A stretch of 64,000 bases of DNA from Liolophura sinensis. Lineage: Eukaryota; Mollusca; Polyplacophora; Chitonida; Chitonidae. Of the stretch, positions 22,980-32,914 are shown piece after piece. The stretch lies in NCBI RefSeq assembly GCF_032854445.1, contig NC_088301.1, positions 35,575,187-35,639,186 on the forward strand, read 5' to 3'. Position numbers and translations under genes: made by a program. The notes below the pieces were generated by a model that saw nothing but the letters and a program-made list of their open reading frames with translations, made no database searches and was not told the origin of the DNA. Each line of letters opens with the position of its first letter. Positions within the stretch are counted from its first letter, which is position 1.

Positions 22980-24710
22980 AATTTAAATGTATGACCTGAT
23001 GTAAGATTTTTGCATTTGTTTATAATAATGCCAGGTCCACACCTTCAGAAGCCCTATACATAATCTTGAAATAACTGGATACTATTGACAGTTGTTCTCA
23101 GGCTGAATATTGTCAGTTCCAAAAGCACCTTTTAAAGAAATGCATTCTCAATCGTGTCCGCATGAATTTTAAGGGGAGATAATTTGTGTAGCCTTGGAGC
23201 TCATTTTGTGGAGAGCACAAAAAGCGAACTACTCTCGCTTGGCGCTAATCACAAGGATGAAGCCAAGTATGGCGTTTGTTGTATTGAACCACACCATATA
23301 TGGGTTGTCGCTGGTATTAGTCTGATACAGAAATGACCGAAATAAACAAAAAAAAAGGGGGCTTATTTGTCGTGTAACATTTCACAGTGCAAGTGGTTGA
23401 GGGTCCATAGATGTACTGCACAAGAACATTTTCCTGGTACTTGCAATTGAAAATGGGGTCCAAACTAAGGTGTTCTTTGTTCTCCGTCTATTGACAAAGG
23501 ACTATGTATATTCTGGGACTAATATTACAGTTATATATCGCTATGTATGTTGTGTTAGTCCCATATGTACTGATTAATCACTTAGATCTTCTACTAAAAT
23601 GGGACACTTATTATTTATTACAAAAACGGACACAGTTTTACATGTACTTGGTCCCAAGCTATTTTTTCATGGTAATTAAGTGACTCTGCATTCAGAGCCA
23701 TGTGGAAGAGATTTATTACTTTCTACCTTTAGCGTCCCTCTGAAGCTAATTTTAATGACCAAGGACTGGTATTTTGTGTGTATTATTCCAGAACCAATTT
23801 AAAAATTTGTCAGAATCCGTATTTACTGCACGTTTACCATGTTTCGTCGTTTTACACCAGCAGTAGAAACCGATTGGGCTACTGTGGTTTACACCTGGAG
23901 CTGTCCTCGTTCGCCAATCAACACTTATTTTGATTTGTATGAAATAATCTTGAAAATGGTGATTATTATTGAAGGGAGAATATCGCAAGGACTTGTGAAC
24001 CGTAACTTTAACGGACCTTCAATGAAACTGTTTTCCATTATTTTACTATAATTGGGGGGAATAAATGGTGTGGTAAAGATGCATTATCATCGTTAGTCCA
24101 TATCTCACATTTACCTGCACATATGACTGTTTCGTCCCATTCCTCCACCCTTCGATTCCCCTCTCACCAATCTTGCCTTTATATAGGACCCAAATAGGAA
24201 AATGTGGAAGATGACCCATAAATTGTCCATCACACCAGCTACCACGAAGAGCTTGCCGTCAGTAAGTGAATGAGCCCCAATTCGCAAGACTTTCAAGGAT
24301 TCCACAAGGCATACATAGGATGCCCGATCTTCCAATCTCATTTTGGTTCAATCCATTCCACTCCCCCTGAAGCGTCGCGACATGAAAGTTCCAGATGAGA
24401 AAGTTCCAGTTTTTGGCCAAACATTGATATTCGTAAAAGTGAAGTTATAATCGTATATGCAGTGAAAAAGAACATGGTCCGTGTCATGCAATTTATTGGC
24501 TGCGTTGACCCTACCAGACACTCAGAAGCAGTCGCAACAAAAGCCCTTGTCAGTCCAACCGACTGCAAGGTCAAGACTAGTCCAGTCATCACCGTCGCAA
24601 ATAGAGAAAATGAACTGTATACATTTATTCCGCTCAGTCTGAACAAGACATTCCGAAATAATTCCGAAACGGATTGCAATCGGGTTTCGTCCGAGTTTCA
24701 TTGATGCAAG
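22980..24710. other. Gap between UTP23 and the Gypsy element
   Basis: No known gene. On the minus strand two ORFs (24338-24679, 113 codons; 24111-24341, 76 codons) overlap by ATGA and encode hydrophobic stretches, for example FSLFATVMTGLVLTLQSVGL. I recognise neither. They could be a remnant of the retroelement's 3' region or chance. Confidence 0.3.
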
Positions 24711-25073
24711 TTATTTTTTCTTAGCGCGGTGGTGGTCCTTCCATTTCCACGTCTCTTTGGTTTTCTTAGTAACATCGCCACAGGCCACCCTTTCGTAAGT
24801 AGTCACAACTTTCTTTTGTTGTACTGTATTGAGTTGTGGACTCACTGATCGATAAGATGCCGACGATACCTCGGACATCTCGTCCACTGAAATATCGCCT
24901 TGGTTCGACCGAGGTGATGAATCTTCTGGCCATGGTAACAATGTCGGTTCATCCTCCAGAACCATGCTTGCAGCTGGCGATGCGCCCGGAATCTGCGGCA
25001 AAGAGCTTCCGCTCTTGGGCCCCTGGTTGACGACGTCAGCAGAGATACCCGTGACACGCCTCAATGTCGCCAC
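24711..25073 (-). pseudogene. ORF at the 3' side of the Gypsy element
   Basis: A 120-codon ORF, rich in Ser/Pro/Glu then Lys at the end, lying after the integrase C-terminal part. It resembles the low-complexity tails that follow integrase in many Gypsy elements, but no domain (for example a chromodomain) is recognisable. Could be part of the polyprotein separated by a frameshift. Confidence 0.35.
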
Positions 25074-25496
25074 TCGAACATTTGCGTTAAGAAAATCTGG
25101 GAGTGGTCAGATAGGCACATGCTGTCTCCTGCCTAAGGCGTATGCCCGCTCAGCTGGCCACTGATGCCTCACTCTCAGGTGATCCCGTAAGTGCCTTCTG
25201 TGTTGATATACCTTTTCACAGTCCGATGGCCTCATTCTTTTTGGACTTGCCCATCTTTACGAACAGAGTATAAATCACTACTGTTTTCACATCACCTAGA
25301 GTTACCAGAGATACACCGACAGACAAAGCTGTCAAAGTGAGCCGGTCGACGTATAACTCGACTACGGCTACCTCTTCCCTAGTGTCAGGTAAACACACCG
25401 TATTAGCCGACTGCGAATGTGAAATGGGTTAGGGAACCCGATAGGGGAACGGATCTTCACCGTTGCTATCACTCTGGTCAGTTTCCCCATTCACGG

Positions 25497-26199
25497 TCAA
25501 CCCTCTCTCGGCCAATAGGGTTTTAGCGGGTCGTGGTAAACAACTTGCGTTTTCCCATCTGCACCCTGTATTCGATAGGTCACATCGGTTAAAGCTTCTA
25601 GTAGGTCAAACGGGCCCAACCAACAATCCCGTATGTTCTGGCTCTCGCCTGATTTCTTTACAGTAGTATGTAAATACACCTTATCACCCGACAAATATAG
25701 AGCCTAGGTCATACAACTTCTTCTGACGTACCAAACTGCAACCCAGTGTTTTATGGGCTTCCTCGTAGACCATGAATAGATCGTTCTCGAGGTTCTGAAC
25801 AGTAACCAATCAGTAGTAACCAATCAGTAGTAACCCATTCTGTAACGCAAGCCATATGCACGATTGGCGAACTTTTCCCATCGTCTTTCGCACCCCTATG
25901 TGACCACCACACGGTCGTTCATGGCACTCAGTCAAAATGCGTTTTTTGAGACAGCTTGGAATTATAAGAAGGCGGCGTACAGTTTTCCCGTGTTTTTCCG
26001 TCCACTTCCGAACCAAATGAGGGCCTTCCATTGCCAAAAGATTAAACTGCCCCCACAAAGCTTTGGTCACAAAACCGTAACTCCGTACCTCCGTCCTTTC
26101 TGGTTTACGGCCTTCTTTTACCCGCTGGATGACAGGTTGAATAGCTTCGTCTTCCCGCTGAGCTCGAGCTAAATCATCATTCGGGACCACCGCTTCCAC
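25497..26199 (-). pseudogene. Gypsy integrase remnant lacking its catalytic core
   Basis: The N-terminal part (25810-26199) contains the HHCC-type segment around HERPCGGHIGVRKTMGKVRQ and then breaks off. The C-terminal part (25497-25694) contains a typical post-core region (WLGPFDLLE, DPLKPYWP). The DDE catalytic core that should separate them is missing: only about 115 bases of unrelated or degenerate sequence remain, including a tandem CAATCAGTAGTAAC word at 25807-25833. An internal deletion is the simplest reading. Confidence 0.8.
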
Positions 26200-26235
26200 G
26201 ATACGCAGGCTATCCCCTGCGTCGGTCGATTCAGT

Positions 26236-27156
26236 TCACTGCTTGCATGGGCGTCTACTTAATGCGTTAGTATGCCACTTGCCAGGTCGGTGCTCAATGC
26301 GAAATTGGTACACTGACAACGCCTCAACCCACATAGCCACTTGTCCCTCTGGCTCCTTAAAGTTCATGAGCCATCGCAAGGATGCATGGGCGGTTCTCAG
26401 TAGAAACTCTTTCCCATACAGATAATGTCGGAAGCTCTTCACGAAGAACACCACTGCAAGCAGCTCTCTACGGATAACACAGTAGGCCCTCTCATTCTTG
26501 GTGAGAACCCTACTAGCATAAGCAACAACCCTCTCACTGTCTGCCTGCCTCTGTAACAGCACGGCCCCGATTCCAGTGTTGCTTGCACCTGTATCCAGAA
26601 TAAATTCTGTACTGAAGTCAGGCACCGCCAAAATTGACGCAGATGCCAACCTCTCCTTCAGGATCTTGAATGCTCCGTCACTCGCGTTGTTCCACACAAA
26701 CTCGCTGTCCTTCTCTGTAAGCTTGTGAAGAGGGGCTGCAAACCTCTGGACGAATCGTCTGTAATAGCTACAAAGTCCCAGAAAGCTACGCACCTCCGTC
26801 TTATGCATCGGTGCCATAGCTGCAACCTTTTTCGGAGCCGTCTCAATTCCGTCGGTAGACACGACGTATCCCAGGTACGTGATCCTTTGTGCTCCGATCA
26901 CACAGTTCGATGGCTTTAGCTTAAGCCCATGTGTCTTCAAGCGTTGGAACACCTCTTCCAAAGGAGCAAGCATTTCTGTAAAGGTTCTACCGATGACAAT
27001 GACGTCGTCTAGGTAAACTAGGCAAGATTCATAGGTTAGTTCTAGCAGCACTGCTTCCATTAACCGCTCGAATGTCCCAGGCGCGTTGCACAACCCAAAA
27101 GGCATTACCTTAAACTGGTACAACCCTTTTTTTCGTAGCATACGCGGTGTTGCCTA
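26236..27156 (-). pseudogene. Gypsy reverse transcriptase (C-terminal part) and RNase H
   Basis: A 301-codon open segment. The RT palm shows QFKVMPFGLCNAPGTF and the catalytic YLDDVIV. RT connection motifs include TYLGYVVS and FLGLCSYYRRFV. RNase H follows (FILDTGASNTGIGAVL, VVAYASRVL, RELLAVVFF). Some positions are atypical: HTNALSRRP where the family usually has an Asp before ALSRRP, and DTGASNTGIG where DAS is usual. The 5' side is cut by the SINE at 27166-27436. Confidence 0.92.
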
Positions 27157-27165
27157 TATCTTCCT

Positions 27166-27436
27166 GGGGCCTCCGTGGCTCAGTTGGTTAGCGCGCTAGC
27201 GCAGCGTAATGACCCAGGAGTCTCTCACCAATGCGGTCGCTGTGAGTTCAAGTCTCATGCTGGCTTTCTCTCCGGTCGTATGTGGGAAGGTCTTTCAGCT
27301 ACCTGCGGATGGTCGTGGGTTTCCCCCGGGTTCTGCCCGGTTTCCACCCACCATAATGCTGGCCGCCGTCGTATAAGTGAAATATTCTTGAGTACGGCGT
27401 AAAACACCAATCAAAAAAAAACAAAAAAAAAAACTT
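27166..27436 (+). mobile_element. SINE nested in the Gypsy RT gene
   Basis: Full-length copy with A box (TGGCTCAGTTGG), CCACCATAATGCTGGCCGCC and the tail AGTACGGCGTAAAACACC plus an A-rich run. The duplication TATCTTCCT occurs at 27157-27165 and 27437-27445. It is in the opposite orientation to the Gypsy element and must be younger. Confidence 0.93.
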
Positions 27437-27445
27437 TATCTTCCT

Positions 27446-27837
27446 GTTCGAGTTCAACCTGGCAGTATCCGGTCATCAAGTCAAGGGTATTCCACCGCTT
27501 TGCTCCAGCCAAGGCATGAAGTTGTCAGTTCTCTGCTACGGGTATGCATCCTTCTCGGTGACTTTATTTAAGGCAAGGTAGTCAACGCAAAACGAGACCA
27601 TGGGCCGTAGGATGGTTCAATAACCCCACGCCACAACATGTCGTCCACCTGCCTGTCCACTTCCTGTCGTAAGTGCATTTGTGCTCGTCTTGGTGGAATG
27701 CGAATCGGCAGAGCATTTCCAGTCTTCACAGGATGGTGCACTAACGTGGCTCTACCTAAATCGTCATCCTCCTTTGCAAAAAGATTTGCATATTTCATCA
27801 AGAGATTCTTTACCATGGCGGATTTCTCCGGGTCCAA
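27446..27837 (-). pseudogene. Gypsy reverse transcriptase N-terminal part
   Basis: 27568-27837 encodes the RT entry region (PPRRAQMHLRQEVDRQVDDM, RGVIEPSYGPWS). The stretch down to 27446 still shows ALNKVTEKDAYP in a shifted frame. Separated from the rest of RT by the SINE. Confidence 0.85.
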
Positions 27838-27840
27838 CCT

Positions 27841-28520
27841 TTATTTACATCTGTCAATTATCTCCCTCATGTGGTCCAGAGGGGGTGATTTGCCGTTTTT
27901 CATGAGTTCTTTGGCGTCGACCGTTGTTGCTGTAGACCAGTAATCACACAAGGTGCCTGCTCGAACCACTACTGGGTTTTCTGAGGGATTTAAAATCCGC
28001 ACTGGTACCTGTCCCTTTAGTGTAACTCTCGAGAGTGTCCTTGCCATAATAACACCCATTTTATCGTTGAGCACAGGTTCACTTTACACAAGTCCAACTT
28101 CTCCCGGTAACCCGCTCTCAACCTTGGCTGAGGTAACCATCTCTACCCCAAGGGGGATGCTAAAGCTGTTCTGGGTCGTAATTGGATGGCAACCAAATGT
28201 TCCGATCACCTCGCACTGGAAGTACCGTCCAGTTATCTGGACCCTGTGGTTTTCAGTGTCAATCACACACCTATTCTTACTCAGGAAGTCGTAGCCTAAG
28301 ATGGCATCGACAGAGATACTACAGACCACCAAAGTTTGTTCCCGCCTCACTCCATCTAAGTTGATGAGAATTTTATCCTTGCCGAACACCGGCATGTCCG
28401 TTCCATCTGCGATGCGCACGCCACCCAAGGTGGACACAGTCAGTGTCGGTCATGTGTCGGCTTTCATTTTTTCCCACACTCGCCGACTTAACAGATACAG
28501 CTAAGCTCCAGTATCAACAC
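27841..28520 (-). pseudogene. Gypsy aspartic protease, broken
   Basis: The retropepsin catalytic triad context V-D-T-G-A is present at about 28490-28505 (minus) but is followed immediately by a stop codon. The ORF at 28084-28437 carries the remaining fold (ILINLDGVRREQTLVVCSIS, AILGYDFLSKNRCVID, the latter matching the Ile-Leu-Gly-x-Asp-Phe-Leu motif). 27841-28074 continues toward RT. Confidence 0.8.
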
Positions 28521-28531
28521 AGCAAAGAGCT

Positions 28532-29709
28532 TTACTCGACCCTATCCTTGCCGAGAGAAGAGCCCCACTTCAGTTGTCGTCGGCAAGGACCCTCTCTTCG
28601 CCGTGGGGGACGACGCCTGCCTGCCGTCGGGTTCCCTAGGCTCTTCCCGTCGAGGGCAGTCACGTTTAAAATGTCCGAGATCGCCTTATCCCCAACAGCC
28701 TTGCCTTGATCCTCCACCTCTACCTCGCCCCTGCCTTGGACCGATCGATCCTCTAGGATAGCGAGTACTGTGATGCCACAATCTCGCTCATCACGGAAAT
28801 AATCTCTTTCTTTAGAACTTTCACTTTCCACTTTCATCTTCGGGCACATCCGAAGGTGTTTCCTCTTTGGAAGTAGACCGGGCTGTTCAGTTTGAAAGCC
28901 TCAACCTCAACTGCCGCATGTACTGCATCGACAATCGTCTTAGGGTGCGTTTGCCAGATTAAACCTCAAGTCATCACTAACGGCTTCCAGAAACTGATCT
29001 CGTGGCAGCGTATACTGTAGCGTCTCTTCCGCCTCAGGATACCCATCTGTGCCAGCCTGACCAACTCCCGGGCTAATTCCGACAGGTTTTCACCTTTACC
29101 CGGTTGTCTAGCGCTGAACTGTGAAGTGTCGCCCGAGTGCCTCCTTCAAGTGATCGAAATCTACGTACCCTGGAGTAGATTTCAAGTTCGACAGCATCTG
29201 CTGTGCTGTTTTCCTCAACGACCCTGCTGGGTGCTGTACCCTCTGTTCTTTCGTCCATCCATTAAGAGCGGCCACGTGCTCAAAATGAATCAAGTAGCCC
29301 TTGCAAAGGGTCTTCCCATCTGTATCTATTACTCCTGACAAATGTGGACTTCTCGGACATGACAGAGGCACAAGATGTACCCTGTTTCATGCGACTAATT
29401 TCCCCCTGCAACTGTCTGACCATTTCTGCCGTAGTTAAGACTGTATTCTCTAGTGCTTTGTGCGCCTACTGGTCTGCCCACCCATCTACCGTGAACCACT
29501 GATACCTCTCCCTCTGCGACCTTAGGCTGCTCTGGGGCCACATTGAAACTGCATAAGGTGTGATCCAGTGTCACCCAGCCGTCTTCATCTAAACCGTCTC
29601 GGCTATCCCGGTTAAGGTCAATGTGAAATTCTCCGTCATCGGGCATTCTGCCAATACTAGGCACATTCCGCTTGCCTACGCCATCCATCTCGTCCCTTCC
29701 CTCTGTCAT
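28532..29709 (-). pseudogene. Gypsy gag remnants
   Basis: Several short ORFs in different frames. One frame around 28655-28700 contains GDLGHFKRDCP, the second half of a CCHC zinc knuckle, with a stop where the preceding Cys would lie. The 29108-29371 ORF looks like a capsid fragment (FEHVAALNGWTKEQRVQ; LKEALGRHF). Multiple frameshifts. Confidence 0.7.
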
Positions 29710-29740
29710 TCACTGCAGGGTGTTCCGTAGATTATGGGGC

Positions 29741-29760
29741 AGATCCCACTGCTGCCACCA
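29741..29760 (-). other. Putative primer-binding site of the Gypsy element
   Basis: On the minus strand TGGTGGCAGCAGTGGGATCT begins four bases after the likely LTR end (TCACA). It starts with TGG, as expected for pairing with a tRNA 3' CCA end. The matching tRNA was not identified. Confidence 0.6.
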
Positions 29761-29764
29761 AATA

Positions 29765-30641
29765 TGTGACGATTTTACTCCCGAGCGGTCAGTCACAATT
29801 AATAACTGGTGATAAACCTCTGCCAGTGATAACACAGACATCCACATAAATATGAGAGCTAGATGCAGTGCGGAACAGACCCTGGGGAAAAGATGATAGA
29901 GAAATGATATAATATATATACATAAAAGCCTTTAATAAGACAAAGATACATGCGCAAGGTAAGGCGAATTCAACGACAGAAAGAATCAGGGATCTGGTTG
30001 CTGCCTGATACTGTTCGTCATCACGATCTCCGTCGTCCTGTCGGCCACGGTTTAGGCCCGGCCCGGTCACTGTCCTGCGGCCCTTCGAATATCCGGCCCA
30101 GCCGCGGACCTAGCTATTGCGGCCTTACCGCAGTGCACGCGGCCTCCTATGTATCCGGCCCAGTCGCGGTCCCTTCTGTTGCGGTGTGACCGCAATGCAA
30201 ACGGCCCCCTATGTATCCTTCCCATTTCAGTCGCGGGCCGTGCTATTGCGGCCTGACCGCAATGCACGCGGCCCCTCCCTACCAGCAATTACCAGCCGTC
30301 CCTGGTCACGGCTTGCAACCTATTGGCGATATACCTCGCGGCCTTCCGGCATGTGTTTGAATTGACCGGCTTACATACCCCGCTGCTTCTGTCTAGCAGC
30401 ACTTGAGCAGTTCAGCCCTGATCAGCCCCCTATCGTGGTGCTCACGTCAGCAGTCTTCGATAGCAGACCTAACCAGCCAGGAGAGGTGCGTTCTGCGTAA
30501 CTGCGTCAGACCTGTAGCCTTCCTAACCCGTCGCGTTTTGTCTGTCGCCCTTCAGCGTCGATTGCTCTCGCCGCCCTGTTCATTCGTTCAAACCGAATTT
30601 TATCTGGTCCTCCAATATTTGAACTAGCCCGTAATTGTTAC
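29765..30641 (-). repeat. Putative 5' LTR of the Gypsy element
   Basis: The inner end is TCACA on the minus strand, followed by the primer-binding site. The outer end is proposed at TGTAACAATTAC (30641), giving TG...CA ends and about 877 bases. The outer boundary is uncertain because no second LTR is present to align and because sequence around 30615-30690 resembles 33081-33140. It contains three 62-base GC-rich repeats. Confidence 0.45.
30090..30279. repeat. Three 62-base GC-rich tandem repeats with hairpins
   Basis: Units begin at about 30090, 30152 and 30214 (TATCCGGCCCAG-like starts). Each contains an inverted repeat TTGCGG(N5)CCGCA(A) at 30116, 30179 and 30246, and the block GCACGCGGCC. 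In unit 2 the arms are seven bases with a three-base loop. The array lies inside the putative LTR and may be promoter or enhancer sequence of the element. Confidence 0.75.
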
Positions 30642-31399
30642 AGATGATCCTGGGTAATCTATTTTGGAGCGTCTGGCAGGTGTCAAAGCAGAGGATAAAA
30701 TATCTGGCACGGGTCGTTTGACACACAGCGAAATGCTCTGTTCATGTGCGTATCCATCCTAGTCCTAGGCCTATATGCACATGTGTGTCTTTTTCCATCC
30801 CCTTTCACTCGACCATCTTTACGCTTTCCAGGTGTATTGCTGGTGACCCAAACTAGTAAAATGTTGAGTATTTGGAAAAAAATGTTTTTTGCGGTACCAG
30901 GTATTTGGAAACTTCAAAATCGGAAGTACCGTACTGCCTACCCCCTCTCTTTTAAAGTTCACAGTACCGAACCGCCTACGCCTAAAGTCGGGAGTACAGT
31001 ACTCCCTCTGAAAAAACATATCTTTGGCACTGCCTCATATCAAAATTCATCACAAAAATAACAGGTGCTCTTAACATTGCAATCCCAACGACTTTTACTG
31101 ATTATAACGTTCTCATATCAGAGGACGTCAACGATAATCTCTTAAATGCCAAAATGTCCATCTCCAGAACAATATTGCGTGATTTGGAAGAACCCAGGTT
31201 ATCGCTGAACCGACACAGCCAGAATCCAGTACTTTGTCAAACCCACTATAAGAGGTAGCCATCCATGTCACGTCCAAAGATATGGTATACTGAACACCTT
31301 CTGCAGCCACCACTGTCCTGTATTTGCTATTGTAAATTGTAATATAGCAAACCTTCTAAATATAGAAGGTGTATACTTGGTACTATGATTGGGACGCCG
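30642..31399. other. Unassigned sequence between Gypsy and LINE
   Basis: No gene recognised. A GTACCGTACTGCCTAC-like word recurs at 30920-30990, and small palindromes occur at about 31330-31370 (ACCTTCTAAATATAGAAGGT). Confidence 0.35.
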
Positions 31400-32775
31400 T
31401 TAGAGAAATGCAATCAGTTTCTCTAAGCTGCACACAACAGTATTCCAAATCGAACTGTATTAATAACCCTAATGACAAAGCCTTCTGTCTTCCACCTGTA
31501 GCCCCCGCGTCTTCTCGATGAAAATCGCTCAAACCTGTCCGCTATAATTACCGAAGTTTCTGGCGTGCAGAACGTGCTAAATTCTTAAGACACAAACAAA
31601 GTTGTGGGGCCAGACGGAATCAGTCCAATGATCTTGTACGAAGCCGGAAACGAAATTGTTCTAGTACTGTCCCGCCTTTTCAGCCTTCGCTACATTCGAG
31701 TAATTTCTCTTCAGCCTGGAAAACGGCCACGGCCATTTTCAAGTCTGGAGTCAAAAGTTTCAATTCATCAAATGTCAAAAACTACGGACCAATTTTTTTG
31801 CTCTTTAATTCGTCAAAGACAAAACTATTACCGTGTTCAAAGCGTAGACAACCTACCCAATTGAGATTATCCTACTTTGGAAACTATACTGAATCTTGTA
31901 TTACACATCAACATCTCAGTGTAATCTTTAATGCACAGGCGAACTGGAACCCACACATCGATAGTTTAATAGTAAATGTCAGCAAGAAGATATTGATGTT
32001 TAATCTGAAATATACCTTAGCCGCAAGAAATCATCTATCACACTTACATCCGCCCTTCTGGGACATTCTCCATAAACACCAAGTTTCTGCTATCGAATCT
32101 TTGCACAGGATTGTCTCAGAATAATAACCGGTCTCGCAAAGAATTGCGCAACCAGAATGCTGTATAAAGAGTCCGGCTTTCTCGAACCAAGCCAACGTCG
32201 TCGAATACACCGTTTGTTTGTTGTTTTTTTTTCATACAATTATCCACGATCAGTCAACAAATCATTCTGTCATGCAACTACCAGAGACTGGAAGACCTTA
32301 CCTGAACCGATCAAACAGGCTACTGATCACACTGAAGTAAAAAATCAGCTTCTGAAGTTATGCTCAAAAGTCAAACCCCCAACCTGGTATTAATACAGGC
32401 AGTAGACTGTCTATGTTTATGTCGCTTATGAAATGGCTAAATGATGATTTGTTCAACAGTTATGTCTCTGATTCTCCTCGATGTAGCTGTGGCGCCAGGG
32501 TTGAAACTACCCGTCACTATTTATTGGAATGTAAGCATTGCGTGTCGGAGAAACAGGCCATGTTTTTGAAAATAAGAGACGTTGGATTTAGTGATGATAT
32601 TTCTGCCACAAGAATTTTGTACGGTTCTCCCAATGTAATGGGAAAAAAACGATAAATCAATAATCAATGGTGTATGTCAGTTCACTGAAGCATCTAAACG
32701 TGGTCTTATGTCATACTCTATAAGCACTATTCTGCATCCTGCAACAAACATAACCCTATATAAATAAATAAATAA

Positions 32776-32800
<25 letters not shown>
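31400..32800 (+). mobile_element. Decayed non-LTR retrotransposon (CR1/Jockey-like LINE), 3' portion
   Basis: Reverse transcriptase fragments in shifting frames: VGPDGISPMIL (31604 region), then a thumb-like segment with NPHIDSLIVNVSKKILMF (31798-32124), then ESGFLEPSQRRRIHRL and ATTRDWKTLPEPIKQ (32157-32393). A C-terminal zinc-knuckle-like CSCGARVETTRHYLLEC follows (32413-32655). The catalytic FADD-type block is lost or unreadable. A 3' tail follows: AACATAACCCTATATAAATA, (TAAA)n and (TA)n. It is 5' truncated and frameshifted, hence inactive. A short 3'-end copy in reverse orientation lies at 37747-37830. Confidence 0.85.
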
Positions 32801-32829
<29 letters not shown>

Positions 32830-32865
32830 TCAGCATAGTGATTAAGTGTGTGCGTGTGCGCGTGC

Positions 32866-32911
<46 letters not shown>
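32760..32911. repeat. Compound microsatellite (TAAA)n-(TA)n-(GT)n
   Basis: The LINE tail (TAAA)n grades into about 22 TA units, then after a short spacer into (GTGCGC)/(GT)n to about 32911. Confidence 0.95.

Positions 32912-32914
<3 letters not shown>

Larger units (their letters stand above)
24711..30641 (-). mobile_element. Decayed Ty3/Gypsy LTR retroelement
   Basis: In transcriptional order (high to low coordinate): putative 5' LTR, primer-binding site, gag remnants, aspartic protease, reverse transcriptase/RNase H and integrase remnants, then a tail ORF. The order protease-RT-RNase H-integrase is that of Metaviridae (Ty3/Gypsy). Stops and frameshifts interrupt gag and protease, a SINE interrupts RT, and most of the integrase core is absent. 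No matching 3' LTR was found on the 24-kb side, so the element looks truncated as well as mutated. Not autonomous as assembled. Confidence 0.88.

Noticed and set aside
24111-24679. Envelope-like membrane protein for the Gypsy element
   Set aside because: Two short hydrophobic ORFs only; no signal peptide, cleavage site or glycoprotein features seen.
30067-30365. ORFs in the GC-rich part of the LTR
   Set aside because: They translate the 62-base tandem repeats on both strands, giving Arg/Pro-rich repeats without support.
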